Assembly: GCA_017163975.1 (NCBI GenBank)
Contig: JAFFSR010000316.1
Coordinates: forward strand, 3,136,001-3,200,000
DNA length: 64,000 nucleotides
DNA from: Anastatus disparis
Lineage: Eukaryota > Arthropoda > Insecta > Hymenoptera > Eupelmidae
Direction: 5' to 3'
The notes below the pieces were generated by a model. The model was given only the letters and a program-made list of their open reading frames with translations, made no database searches and had not been told where the DNA came from. Of the stretch, positions 50,359-62,865 are shown piece after piece; the first letter of the stretch is position 1, and every line of letters begins with the position of its first letter. A program made the translations under genes and the position numbers.

Positions 50359-50643
50359 CTTGGGGTGATATGCTTCAAATAAATGTTGAAGCATCAACCA
50401 TACAAAATCAAAAGTTTCTTTGCTTTCTGAACGTCCCTCCAGAATTGAAACAGAGAGAATATTTTCTATCTGAAACATCTATCCGATCGGATAGTCAGCG
50501 CCATCAGTGATAACGTTTGAAAACATGTGTGAGTGGGAGACCCAAATGGTGGGAGAATTATTATAAAAGACTGACCCTTCAGTAAAAGGTTCATTTAGGA
50601 TGAGGTACTTAGTGGATATGCAAGGCAAATAGCCGGACTCATT
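50359..50643. other. Spacer before the right TIR
   Basis: No open frame. Contains the probable polyadenylation signal of the FLYWCH-type gene and a short palindrome around TATCCGATCGGATA (50488). Confidence 0.4.
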
Positions 50644-50733
50644 GCTCTCTCGAAAGCGCCTTCTTATATACGCGAGAATTGGGTGGGGGAATGCATGCGC
50701 GCGCGAAGAGGGGAGAAACGTGTTGAAGTTCTA

Positions 50734-51106
50734 CCCTGGTGAAAAATATCAGGTGACAAGTCACCTGATTTATCAGGTGATTTATCATGCCAAAATATCA
50801 TGTATAGATTTTGTTGGTTTTTACATGTTTTAAACCATGCTTAGTCAATTTAGAACAATTTTTGAAAAATTTTTGAAATTTTTGAACTTAGAAATTTTTT
50901 TGTGATTTAGTCAAAATTTTTTCTAAGACCAAATTATCTAAAAAATTTTCTAAGTTCAAAATTTTCCAAAATTTTCAAAAATTGTTCTAAATTGACTAAG
51001 CATGGTTTAAAATGTGTAAAGACCAACAAAATCGTTACATGATGTTTTGGCATGATAAATCACCTGATAAATCAGGTGATTTATCACCTGATTTTTTTTA
51101 ATAGGG
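50734..51106. mobile_element. Family F element of TCAGGTGA repeats inside the right TIR
   Basis: The left end CCCTGGTGAAAAATATCAGG and the right end CCTGATTTTTTTTAATAGGG are inverted relatives. CTA lies on both sides (50731-50733, 51107-51109), and the left TIR (44184-44216) gives the empty site. The body is a near-perfect foldback built from TCAGGTGATTTATCACCTGA and an inner palindrome of TTTTGAAATTTTTGAA. Confidence 0.8.
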
Positions 51107-51322
51107 CTACCCCCACTTTCGACCTAACCTTTTTCAGGAGTATAAAAAAAGGTGAGCTCGATTCTGAAATTCATTTCTTTGGTTTGCTTCAGTCAGCAAG
51201 GTTCATCATAAAATACATGATTTAAGGTTAGGAATAATCCGTCAATTGTAGAGGTTATGCGAATGATTGATTATGCCTCATAGGCGAGAGCATCAATTGG
51301 AACTATTGCCATTCATGAACTA

Positions 51323-54193
51323 CCCTGGTAACACAATCTGACGCAATCGCGAGTGCGCAGAACATGCTTCGTATGCTTCAGCATTCTATTGTAGTTCTGC
51401 AGTCAGAAGCATGCAGCAGCTACTTCGCAGCAGCTTAGCAGCAGACTTACGACAGGTAGATTGCGGTTTAAAGAAGTGTATATTGCACGCGCGCTTACAG
51501 TAGAATTGCGGCAGACTTACGAAGGTAAGCATGCAGCAGCTTCTTCGCAGCAGCTTAGCAGCAAACTTACGACAGATAGATTGTGGTTTAAAGAAGTGTA
51601 GGTTGCACGCGCGCTTACAGTAGAATTGCGGCATACTTACGAAGGTAAGCATGCAGCAGCTACTTCGCAGCAGCTTAGCAGCAGACTTACGACAGGTAGA
51701 TTGTGGTTTAAAGAAGTGTATATTGCACGCGCGCTTACAGTAGAATTGCGGCATACTTACGAAGGTAAGCATGCAGCAGCTTCTTCGCAGCAGCTTAGCA
51801 GCAGACTTACGACAGATATATTGCGGTTTAAAGAAGTGTAGATTGCACGCGCGCTTACAGTAGAATTGCGGCATACTTACGAAGGTAAGCATGCAGCAGC
51901 TTAGCAGCAGACTTACGACAGGTATATTGCGGTTTAAAGAAGTGTAGACTGTACGCGCGCTTACAGTAGAATTGCGGCATACTTACGAATGTAAGCATGC
52001 AGCAGCTACTTCGCAGCAGCTTAGCAGCAGACTTACGACAGGTAGATTGCGGTTTAAAGAAGTGTATATTGCACGTTCGCTTACAGTAGAATTGCGGCAT
52101 ACTTATGAAGGTGAGCATGCAGCAGCTACTTCGCAGCAGCTTTGCAGCTGACTTACGGTGCCGTTTAGAGAATGGTGTAGTGTACACGTGCTTGCAATGG
52201 AATTGCAGCATACTTACCAAGTCTACGTGAAGCATATACTTTCCAGCAGATTCACAGCATATACTTACGAAGGTAGCTTAGAGCAGATACTTCGCAGCAG
52301 CATTGGAGCGAAGTGGTAACATATACAGTGCAAATAGAAGATGGAGTAAAGCATGCGTTTTTGTAAAAAAATTTCAGCATCGTATGAAATATATTTTTAT
52401 TACTTAGTAGACAAACAGCGTTAACATTGCTATTAATATAAGAATGTATTGGAAATCTGTCTTCATAACGTTATTTTACGTTTATATATAAGTTTGTTTA
52501 ATATTATTGACAATATTATATAATTTTTATATATATGTAGTATAACGTCCTTATTTATTATAAATATATTATTTTGTCTGATAAAACGATGTTCAATGGC
52601 CATCCTACTAACATTTAGGTATTATAAAAACAAAATTATTTCCACATATTAAACAAAAATTGTATTTAATTAATAATTTTTATTCAATTTCATTCCAAAT
52701 AACAAATTTTGTAGAACGATAAGAATCACATTTTAATGAATTACATTTTCTTATTAGAAACTAAATGAAATTATTCCTTCTTTTCATTTTGATATAAGCT
52801 TTTGGAATACTTAATAATTCTGTATTTTTTTTTATCGATAATATAATATTTTTTTGACTTCAATATAAAGTATTTTCAATACGCATTTTATGAACATGAT
52901 ATACGTAGCATTTTTATACGTAGTAAACGGAATAAAACAGACTAATTTTCACCCACTGAATGTTTATAATATATTTTTCTAACGATTTAAATTCTGGAAT
53001 TTTTAAATTATGTATTGTGCGAAAAAGAGATAAAAGTTTATTCATTTGGTTAAAAAAAAAGGAAAAAATAAGATAAATTCATGTACATCAAGGTTATGAG
53101 TATTGAGGAATGAGTCTCGATTATACATTTCAGCTTAAATCTTGGTCAAAAGAAACGTATACGGTTGTATTAGAAACAGTAAAAAACTTTCTTTTGGAAC
53201 ATTTAAAGAAGCTCCTAGATATAGATAAAAGTAAATTGAAAATATAGTTTATGGGAGAGGAATTGCATGTTGCAGTGGTAATTTGCTTACGTCAATTTTT
53301 TTTCACAGTTTATATAAAATCAAATTGTTCACCACAAGTAATCTGCTGCAGACCGCTTGCGAAATTCCATGGCAATTCTTGTGCACGCGAAAGTCATGAG
53401 AGGGTCTCGTTAAGTGCACTTGTAATTACGTAAAACTCCTTAATTCTGCTGCGCAGCACTTAATGTTAGTAAACTTTTGCACTTCTAGTGCAATTCTGTC
53501 GAACGCGCAAGTGCTCGCAATTATTCTTTTGATATTGCAATTTCAATCTTGCAATTTCATCGCAATTCTACCGCAAGTCATCTGCTGCAGACGGCTTGTG
53601 CAATTCCATTGCAATTCTTGTGCACGCGGAAGTGATGAGAGGGTCTCGTTAAGTGAACTTGTAATTACGTAAAACTCCTTAAATCAGCTGCGCAGCACTT
53701 AATGTTAGTAAACTTTTGCACTTCTGGTGCAATTCTGTCGAACGCGCAAGTGCTCGCAATTATCCTTTTGATATTGCAATTTCAATCTTGCAATTTCATC
53801 ACAATTCTACCACAAGTCATCTGCTGCAGACGGCTTGTTCAATTCCATTGCAATTCTTGTGCACGCGGAAGTGATGAGAGGGTCTCGTTAAGTGCACTTG
53901 TAATTACGTAAAGCTCCTTAATTCTGCTGCGCAGCACTTAATGTTAGTAAACTTTTGCACTTCTGGTGCAATTCTGTCGAACGCGCAAGTGCTCGCAATT
54001 ATCCTTTTGATATTGCAATTTCAATCTTGCAATTTCATCGCAATTCTGCTGAGCGTCACCTAACGTAATTACACATCAGCAGAAATATAGCAGAAATCGG
54101 AAGCATATGACGTATGGTCTGATGTAATTTCACTGACGGTCAAGTCAATTGCGTCAGAATTGCGTCAGAATTGCAAATTTTTTGTTACCAGGG
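51323..54193. mobile_element. Family A element, copy 2, with two tandem arrays
   Basis: TIR CCCTGGTAACACAATCTG at the left and the inverse at the right (TTGTTACCAGGG), with TA on both flanks (51321-51322, 54194-54195). A 120-bp array (51400-52160, about 6 units, TTACAGTAGAATTGCGGCA in each) fills the left part, and a 239-bp array (53340-54050, 3 units, CGCAAGTGCTCGCAATTAT) the right. The middle (52320-53330) is AT-rich single-copy-like. The open frames along both arrays follow their periods and are not genes. Confidence 0.8.
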
Positions 54194-54399
54194 TATTATT
54201 GTAATTTATATTTTTTATTTCAATAAATCAAACTTGAGATTAATAAAAATATAACCTTTCCTTTCATAACCTATCTTATTAGTTGAGATAAAAATTTTCA
54301 AAGCTCTAACAATTTGAGACTTGAAAAACAAAGACAATTTCTTTTTTCAAGGTTAATTTTTAATAATTTAGAATTTTTATTAAGACTAAATAATGATTT

Positions 54400-56130
54400 T
54401 CAATAAATATATTTAAAATGTTACAACTTTCATGCAAATATAAATTTAAATTGGTCTAATAAATGACTTTTATGAGAAATTGTATCTTTCGCTTGTTTGA
54501 TACATCACTTCGCAATGGGAAAATAAAGAAATTAATCACTTAGAGTATCAGAATAACTTTCTATATTATTTTTTAAACATAACAAAGTTGTATATAAATT
54601 TTCAGATCTCTATCTCTTTTAGTTTTTGAGATATGAGAAATGAATAGTAGTGGAAAAGGCCGAATAAGCTAAAAATTCTGAAATAAACATTAATACACTT
54701 GAAATGATGTTTTAATTGTTTCTATAGAGATGTTTGATTATAAAATAGTTATTAATGATAAGATTTAATTATTTTTTATGTTTAAAACATATTACAACTA
54801 CTCAATGTTATTAATCATTGATTATAATGTATAAGATACTATAAGTTAAAACAGGTTATGTTTTAAATTTTTTTTAAAGTAGTTCAATGTAGTGATTTAT
54901 ATTTATATTTAAATATTCATAAAAAACATTAAGAATATGTTTAAAGTAATAAAAATTAGTTTAATACATATATTTGGAAAAAATGTAGCCTGCGTATAGA
55001 GCTATCAACCATATGTGTGATCTCAGAAAACTAAAAGAAATAGGAATCTAAAAATTAGCATGATGGTTTGTTGTATTTATGAGATGAAAAAGAAAGTTAT
55101 GCTAAGACTATTTATCATATATTATCCATACTTGGTACTCTGATACACACATTTATGAAATATACAAATCTCAAGTATAAGCACAAGTCAAGAAATAAAT
55201 ATCTTAGGCTCTTGGAATAACTTTCTATATTATTTATTAAATATCAAAAAGTTATATATCAATTTTCAGACTCCTGTCTCTTTCAGTTTTTGAGATATGA
55301 AAAAATTGATAGTAGCAATTTTCTTCGATCCAAGACAAAATTCAAAAATACAGATTAATAATCTCAAATTGATGTTCTTATTGTTTTTATAAATGTATAT
55401 GACTATAAAATAGTTATAAACAATAAGATTTATCTATTCTTAATGATTAAAACATATTACACATACTCAATCATGTATACAATTTATTAAATGTAAAAGA
55501 TTTAATAGCTTCGAGATAAATCATAAGGTTTATTGTTCAAAGTAAAATAGCTTTTAAGTTTTCTGAACTTAAAATAGTTTAATTTAGTTGCTTTTAGTTT
55601 TTTATATTGATATATATTCATGAAAACAATAAGAATAGGTTTTAAAGTAATAAAAATTAGTTTAATACATATATTTGGAAAAATGTATCCTGCATAGAGC
55701 TATCAGCCATATGTGTGATCTCAAAAACTAAAAGAAATAGGAATCTAGAAATTAGCATGATGATTTGTTGCATTTATTAGATGAAAACAAAAGTTATTCT
55801 AAGACTATTTATCATATATTATGCATACTTGATACTCTGATACACACTGTTATGAAATATACAAATCTCAAGTATAAGCACAAGTCAAGAAATAAATATC
55901 TTAGGCTCCTGGAATAACTTTCTATATTATTTATTAAATATCAAAAAGTTATATATCAATTTTTAGACTCCTATCTCTTTTAGTTTTTGAGATATGAAAA
56001 AATTGATAATAGCAATTTTCTTTGATTCAAGACAAAATTCAAAAATACAGATTAATAGTCTCAAATTGATGTTCTTATTGTTTTTATAAATATATATGAC
56101 TATAAAATAGTTATAAACAATAAGATTTAT
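54400..56130. repeat. ~700-bp tandem repeat, about 2.5 units
   Basis: The block starting GAGCTATCAACCATATGTGT near 54998 returns near 55695 (GAGCTATCAGCCATATGTGT), and GAAATATACAAATCTCAAG at 55157 returns at 55855. A more diverged unit begins upstream near 54400. The array ends sharply at about 56135. Confidence 0.7.
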
Positions 56131-56134
56131 TTAT

Positions 56135-56466
56135 TTGAGACTGTGAAATTTATAGTCAGTAAGTTTCTCTCATAGAGGGCGCAACTGACGTGTTACTCCT
56201 ACTAGTTTTAAAATTCTCTAGACTCTCTAGTGTTCACTTATATACATCGTGTAGATAAAGTAGATCGCTATTATTCTAAGTTGTAACTATATTATACACT
56301 TAGATAATATTAATAATTATAGTTAATATTTTTCTATATACCTTATTATTTTAATCTTTAAGTGTATACTTATGTATATATATTTACAATAATTATTAAT
56401 AATATTAAAAGAAGAATGTGAAAATCAGAGAGCATCTACTACACAAGTTTTAAAATCTCTTTAGCA
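56135..56466. other. AT-rich spacer
   Basis: Includes a short GC-richer stretch with ATAGAGGGCGCAACTGACG near 56173. No gene recognised. Confidence 0.4.
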
Positions 56467-56470
56467 CGGT

Positions 56471-56535
56471 GGCTCCGTGGTGTAGTGGTATACGCGCTCG
56501 CCTCGCGTCCAAAGGGTCGTGGGTTCGATTCCGAA
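56471..56535 (+). other. tRNA-like sequence (SINE head or tRNA pseudogene)
   Basis: A box TGGTGTAGTGG and a perfect B box GGTTCGATTCC at tRNA spacing, and an anticodon-arm-like ACGCG/CGCGT stem. The 3' acceptor strand is missing: after GATTCCG the sequence turns into an A run, so GGCTCCG at the 5' end has no partner. It is therefore not a working tRNA gene. Confidence 0.55.
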
Positions 56536-56639
56536 AAAAAGTCAAAAATTTTTTTTAATGCTTAAATAATTTTTATTTGATTTATTATAATTAAATAAAT
56601 ATTTAAAAGTATTAAAAAGTGAAAATTGTGAAACTTTAG

Positions 56640-57160
56640 AAATTTCGCAGCAGCGTAATAGGTAACCAGCGGCTGGGTCCTCGCCGCTCGATCCTGACTC
56701 ACATGGTTTCGAAAAGGTTCCCCCACCCTAGCTCGATCAGCTTTTTCTCTCTCAATCCTTGGGTTAGAAAAGGTTCCCCCACCCTGTCTCGATCAGCTGC
56801 TTCTCTCTCAATCCTTGGGTTAGAAAAGGTTCCCCCACCCCAAATAATTTCTGGCTCAATCAGCTGTTTTATCGTCCAATACCACGTAAAGGGAACTATG
56901 CTTGAAAACACCATGTCGATCCTAGCTCACTGAGCAGTAGGTGTCCACCAGCCAGCTGCCAGCAACTCGAAACCGCCTTTGGCTCAATCAGCTGTTTCTC
57001 TAATCGTCCAATATCACGTAAAACATCGCTTGGGTTAGAAAAGGTTCCCCCACTCTAGCTGATTCTCGTGCAATACTACGTAAAACATCACTTGGGTTCC
57101 CCCACTCTATGTCGTTCCTGGCTCAAGTCAATTCTAACCCATTCCAGTTCTAATTCAGGT
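56640..57160. repeat. Irregular ~56-bp tandem repeat
   Basis: Units contain TTGGGTTAGAAAAGGTTCCCCCACCC and TCGATCAGCT...CTCTCAATCC. The first three are regular (56713, 56769, 56825) and later ones are mixed with CGTCCAATATCACGTAAA. Two short overlapping open frames here are artefacts of the repeat. Confidence 0.65.
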
Positions 57161-57718
57161 GGGTTAGAATCGGCATGGGTTAGAACCCGCATAGCTTATC
57201 TACTTATGAGAATGGGTTATGAGAGTGCGCGTTGAAATCAATTACACAGATTAATTTAACAAGCAAATTGTTCATTGAAATTATTTTTTTTTGTTGTGTG
57301 TGTGTACACTTCTCCAACTTTTAGCTTAATAAATTTGCCACCAGAGATCGCCCACCTCCGGTTCCAAAGACGCCTAAGGTGTGTGCTTGCCGACGAGTTA
57401 GCTGGAGGTCTGTCTGGCGCCGTATAATAAATTAAAGATTTTTTCTTCTTTCAGACAGACCGAAGTTGCACGTGGGGACATGTAACGTTATATTAAATGA
57501 ATTAATAATCTACTTTATTGATAATTTAAGAATAACTAAATTCTCACATTGTAGTGTACATTATGAAAATCAAAGTGCATTATCAATATTATAATTAACT
57601 AATTAAAATTTTAAGTAGTGCACTTGACTGTTACGAAAATCTTACATGCGAGAATTAACTTTATATTAAAGAAGAAATGCGTTGCCTATAACGCAAAAGA
57701 ATATACGATATATGACTC
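57160..57718. other. Spacer, no gene recognised
   Basis: Contains a GC-richer patch at 57335-57480 with the inverted pair GGTCTGTCTG (57405) and CAGACAGACC (57452), possibly an old LTR or MITE end. The rest is AT-rich. Confidence 0.35.
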
Positions 57719-57930
57719 TACCCACACAGCATGAAAGAATTTTGAAATAATTTCATGAAATATTACAAGTAATAATACGTTGAGAGCATTTAAAAAGAAC
57801 TTAAAAAGATAACTATATTCTTTTGAAAAGAATTTATGAAATAATACACAGGAAGATTATAAAGTCTTTCCAAAAATAATACCAAAAAGGAAACGAAAGT
57901 TAAGACATGAAATATTACACGATTCCTTAC

Positions 57931-60900
57931 TGAAAGGACTTTGAAAAGACTTTTTGAAAGGAAACAAGAAAAAACTTAGAAATCTTCCAACGATTAAAAT
58001 CAGAAAATAATTTAGAAAGATTTTCGGAATGATCTAAGGTATTCTTTCACCGAATCGTTTCAAGATTCATTCAAAAAGCTTTCATGAAATAATTCGTGCA
58101 ATATTTTGGTAAAGTCTCAAGAAATCTTACATGAAATAATTTTGAAATCTTTTTGAAATATTTCATGAAATAACTTATGATGAGAATAAAAGTTATTACA
58201 TAAATCCTTACTGAAAGGACTTTGAAAAGACTTTTTGAAAGGAAACAAGAAAAAACTCAGAAATCTTCCAACGATTAAAATCAGAAAATAATTTAGAAAG
58301 ATTTTCGGAATGATCTAAGGTATTCTTTCACCGAATCATTTCAAGATTCATTCAAAAAGCTTTCATGAAATAATTCATGCAATATTTTGGTAAAGTCTCA
58401 AGAAATCTTACATGAAATAATTTTGAAATCTTTTTGAAATATTTCATGAAATAACTTATGATGAGAATAAAAGTTATTACATAAATCCTTACTGAAAGGA
58501 CTTTGTAAAGACTTCTTGAAAGGAAACAAGAAAGAACTCAGAAATCTTCCAACGATTAAAATCAGAAAATAATTTAGAAAGATTTTCGGAATGATCTAAG
58601 GTATTCTTTCACCGAATCATTTCAAGATTCATTCAAAAAGCTTTCGTGAAATAATTCATGTAATATTTTGGTAAAGTCTCAAGAAATCTTACATGAAATA
58701 ATTTTGAAATCTTTTTGAAATATTTCATGAAATAACTTATGATGGGAATAAAAGTTATAACATGAATCCTTACTGAAAGGACTTTGAAAAGACTTTTTGA
58801 AAGGAAACAAGAAAAAACTCAGAAATCTTCCAACGATTAAAATCAGAAAATAATTTAGAAAGATTTTCGGAATGATCTAAGGTATTCTTTCACCGAATCA
58901 TTTCAAGATTCATTCAAAAAGCTTTCATGAAATAATTCATGCAATATTTTGGTAAAGTCTCAAGAAATCTTACATGAAATAATTTTGAAATCTTTTTGAA
59001 ATATTTCATGAAATAACTTATGATGGGAATAAAAGTTATAACATGAATCCTTACTGAAAGGACTTTGAAAAGACTTCTTGAAAGGAAACAAGAAAGAACT
59101 CAGAAATCTTCCAACGATTAAAATCAGAAAATAATTTAGAAAGATTTTTGGAATGATCTAAGGTATTCTTTCACCGAATCATTCGAAGATTCATTTAAAA
59201 AGCTTTCATGAAATAATTCATGCAATATTTTGATAAAGTCTCAAGAAATCTTACATGAAATAATTTTGAAATCTTTTTGAAATATTTCATGAAATAACTT
59301 ATGATGAGAATAAAAGTTATTACATAAATCTTTACTGAAAGGACTTTGAAAAGACTTCTTGAAAGGAAACAAGAAAGAACTCAGAAATCTTCGAACGATT
59401 AAAATCAGAAAATAATTTAGAAAGATTTTCGGAATGATCTAAGGTATTCTTTCACCGAATCATTTCAAGATTCATTCAAAAAGCTTTCGTGAAATAATTC
59501 ATGTAATATTTTGGTAAAGTCTCAAGAAATCATACATGAAATAATTTTGAAATCTTTTTGAAATATTTCATGAAATAACTTATGATGAGAATAAAAGTTA
59601 TTACATAAATCCTTACTGAATGGACTTTGTAAAGACTTCTTGAAAGGAAACAAGAAAGATCTCAGAAATCTTCCAACGATTAAAATCAGAAAATAATTTA
59701 GAAAGATTTTCGGAATGATCTAAGGTATTCTTTCACCGAATCGTTTCAAGATTCATTCAAAAAGCTTTCATGAAATAATTCGTGCAATATTTTGGTAAAG
59801 TCTCAAGAAATCTTACATGAAATAATTTTGAAATCTTTTTGAAATATTTCATGAAATAACTTATGATGAGAATAAAAGTTATTACATAAATCCTTACTGA
59901 AAGGACTTTGAAAAGACTTTTTGAAAGGAAACAAGAAAAAACTCAGAAATCTTCCAACGATTAAAATCAGAAAATAATTTAGAAAGATTTTCGGAATGAT
60001 CTAAGGTATTCTTTCACCGAATCGTTTCAAGATTCATTCAAAAGCTTTCATGAAATAATTCGTGCAATATTTTGGTAAAGTCTCAAGAAATCTTACATGA
60101 AATAATTTTGAAATCTTTTTGAAATATTTCATGAAATAACTTATGATGAGAATAAAAGTTATTACATAAATCCTTACTGAAAGGACTTTGAAAAGACTTT
60201 TTGAAAGGAAACAAGAAAAAACTCAGAAATCTTCCAACGATTAAAATCAGAAAATAATTTAGAAAGATTTTCGGAATGATCTAAGGTATTCTTTCACCGA
60301 ATCATTTCAAGATTCATTCAAAAGCTTTCATGAAATAATTCATGCAATATTTTGGTAAAGTCTCAAGAAATCTTACATGAAATAATTTTGAAATCTTTTT
60401 GAAATATTTCATGAAATAACTTATGATGAGAATAAAAGTTATTACATAAATCCTTACTGAAAGGACTTTGTAAAGACTTCTTGAAAGGAAACAAGAAAGA
60501 ACTCAGAAATCTTCCAACGATTAAAATCAGAAAATAATTTAGAAAGATTTTCGGAATGATCTAAGGTATTCTTTCACCGAATCATTTCAAGATTCATTCA
60601 AAAAGCTTTCGTGAAATAATTCATGTAATATTTTGGTAAAGTCTCAAGAAATCTTACATGAAATAATTTTGAAATCTTTTTGAAATATTTCATGAAATAA
60701 CTTATGATGGGAATAAAAGTTATAACATGAATCCTTACTGAAAGGACTTTGAAAAGACTTTTTGAAAGGAAACAAGAAAAAACTCAGAAATCTTCCAACG
60801 ATTAAAATCAGAAAATAATTTAGAAAGATTTTCGGAATGATCTAAGGTATTCTTTCACCGAATCATTTCAAGATTCATTCAAAAAGCTTTCATGAAATAA

Positions 60901-61866
60901 TTCATGCAATATTTTGGTAAAGTCTCAAGAAATCTTACATGAAATAATTTTGAAATCTTTTGAAATATTTCATGAAATAACTTATGATGGGAATAAAAGT
61001 TATAACATGAATCCTTACTGAAAGGACTTTGAAAAGACTTCTTGAAAGGAAACAAGAAAGAACTCAGAAATCTTCCAACGATTAAAATCAGAAAATAATT
61101 TAGAAAGATTTTTGGAATGATCTAAGGTATTCTTTCACCGAATCATTCGAAGATTCATTTAAAAGCTTTCATGAAATAATTCATGCAATATTTTGATAAA
61201 GTCTCAAGAAATCTTACATGAAATAATTTTGAAATCTTTTTGAAATATTTCATGAAATAACTTATGATGAGAATAAAAGTTATTACATAAATCTTTACTG
61301 AAAGGACTTTGAAAAGACTTCTTGAAAGGAAACAAGAAAGAACTCAGAAATCTTCGAACGATTAAAATCAGAAAATAATTTAGAAAGATTTTCGGAATGA
61401 TCTAAGGTATTCTTTCACCGAATCATTTCAAGATTCATTCAAAAAGCTTTCGTGAAATAATTCATGTAATATTTTGGTAAAGTCTCAAGAAATCATACAT
61501 GAAATAATTTTGAAATCTTTTTGAAATATTTCATGAAATAACTTATGATGAGAATAAAAGTTATTACATAAATCCTTACTGAATGGACTTTGTAAAGACT
61601 TCTTGAAAGGAAACAAGAAAGATCTCAGAAATCTTCCAACGATTAAAATCAGAAAATAATTTAGAAAGATTTTCGGAATGATCTAAGGTATTCTTTCACC
61701 GAATCATTTCAAGATTCATTCAAAAAGCTTTCATGAAATAATTCATGCAATATTTTGGTAAAGTCTCATGAAATCTTACATGAAATAATTTTGAAATCTT
61801 TTTGAAATATTTCATGAAATAACTTATGATAAGAATAAAAGCTATTACATAAATCCTTACTGAAAG
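57931..61866. repeat. 281-bp satellite, 14 monomers in two 7-mer blocks
   Basis: Taking CTGAAAGGACTTTG as start, monomers begin at 57930, 58212, 58493, 58774, 59055, 59336, 59617, 59898, 60178, 60458, 60739, 61019, 61299, 61580, with the next at 61861. The spacing is 280-282 throughout. Diagnostic variants (TTTGTAAAGACTTC, GATGGGAATAAAAGTTATAA, TCTTCGAACG, GATCTCAGAAATC) recur exactly seven monomers apart. The array is thus two copies of a 1.96-kb higher-order unit. Confidence 0.93.
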
Positions 61867-62141
61867 GACTTTGAAAGGACTTTATGAAAGAAAACGTGAA
61901 AGATAACAGAATCATTTAGAAATATTTTCGGGATTAGTTTATAATTTATCCGCTTGATGGCGGTATTTCTTACTCTCGCAAGCGGTAAGAGTGCTTCCCG
62001 TTTCATATATAAGGAAAATAAGAATCTTAAATGGAAACTACAAATTGTTATGCGTGCGATGTCTGTGTTATGATAACTTCGATTTTAACCGCTGTAAAAC
62101 TATTCGTAATCCTATGAATAATTATATCATCATGTATCCGT

Positions 62142-62144
<3 letters not shown>

Positions 62145-62204
<60 letters not shown>

Positions 62205-62207
62205 ATT
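62145..62207. repeat. (TA)n(TG)n microsatellite
   Basis: Runs of TA followed by TG dinucleotides, just upstream of the TTAA element. Confidence 0.9.
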
Positions 62208-62227
62208 AATTCTAAATTGATTCTTAA

Positions 62228-62865
62228 GGTGGCTCAAGCGATTTTTTCTAAAAAAGTGAAACTATCCAAAATTTGTATTAAAATATTCTTTATATCGTAA
62301 TATTTCGATATTTATTTTGAAAAATAGAGGTTGACGAACTATTTTTAAAGAAAAAGATGTTTTAATAATTGTAATTAATACATGTGCTCCTATGGGACTG
62401 AATCATAAATTAGGTTTTACGCTAATATAAAAAAGTACAAGTTAAATTAAAAATTATACACTTATAGTTTGTTTCACGGAGATCATTTTTCAAGAAGAAA
62501 AAAAGGACTTGACGAAGAAATACAAGAGAAAATAAATCTAAAAGAATGCGAAATAGAATTTGCTACACATAATGGCAGCTTCTGCGCATGCGCGTCAGAT
62601 ACAGACGCCATACGTAAAGCTAACGTGCGTTCAGAGTGCTCGAAACCAACAAAACAGCAGGAACGTACCATAGTAAAACTTGTAATGAGAAACAAAACAA
62701 AAAATTTTTTTTCTTTTTTATTACTTTTGATTACTTAAAATTGTTTTCTTATCATAAGAAATAATCAATAATACTATTTAATTAGTTATAATAGCTCTAT
62801 CAATAAAAACATTTTGATATCGCAGACAGGGCCCGCTTGATACGGCACCAAGCGCTTGAGCCACC
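62228..62865. mobile_element. 638-bp TTAA-type element, GGTGGCTCAAGCG ends
   Basis: Perfect 13-bp TIRs GGTGGCTCAAGCG with TTAA at 62224-62227 and 62866-62869. The right subterminal CTTGATACGGCAC block matches 18471-18820. The 89-aa frame inside (62469-62738) shows no domain and is doubtful. Nested in the family B element. Confidence 0.85.

Larger units (their letters stand above)
44067..51252. mobile_element. Compact TIR element encoding DNA polymerase B
   Basis: Inverted terminal repeats of about 225 bp (44067-44290; 50644-51252 including a nested MITE) share CCTAACCTTAAATCATGTAT, the TCAGTCAGCAAGGTTCATC block, GAACTTCAACACG and GCGCGCGCATGCATTCC. Between them are a PolB gene and a FLYWCH-type gene, both on the plus strand and both broken. 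PolB with TIRs recalls Polinton/Maverick and related virus-like elements, but at about 6.6 kb net it is far shorter. I find no integrase, packaging ATPase, protease or capsid. Exact ends and target duplication are unclear. Confidence 0.7.

Noticed and set aside
44067..51252. Complete Polinton/Maverick
   Set aside because: No integrase, ATPase, protease or capsid gene recognisable and less than half the usual length; only PolB and TIR structure agree.
51386..52235. 168-aa and 126-aa repetitive minus-strand frames (CMLTFVSMPQFYCKR repeats)
   Set aside because: Products of the 120-bp tandem array in the second family A element; no domain, no start context, and the period explains the openness.
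53251..53911. Three similar 60-69-aa plus-strand frames
   Set aside because: They repeat with the 239-bp array and are not genes.
56471..56535. Functional tRNA gene
   Set aside because: A and B boxes are good, but the acceptor stem has no 3' partner and the sequence runs into an A tract.
57931..61866. CRISPR array
   Set aside because: Units of 281 bp are repeated in full without unique spacers, in a eukaryotic transposon context; this is a satellite.
62469..62738. 89-aa frame inside the TTAA element as a transposase
   Set aside because: Too short, and no DDE-type motif or zinc finger; the element is probably non-autonomous.
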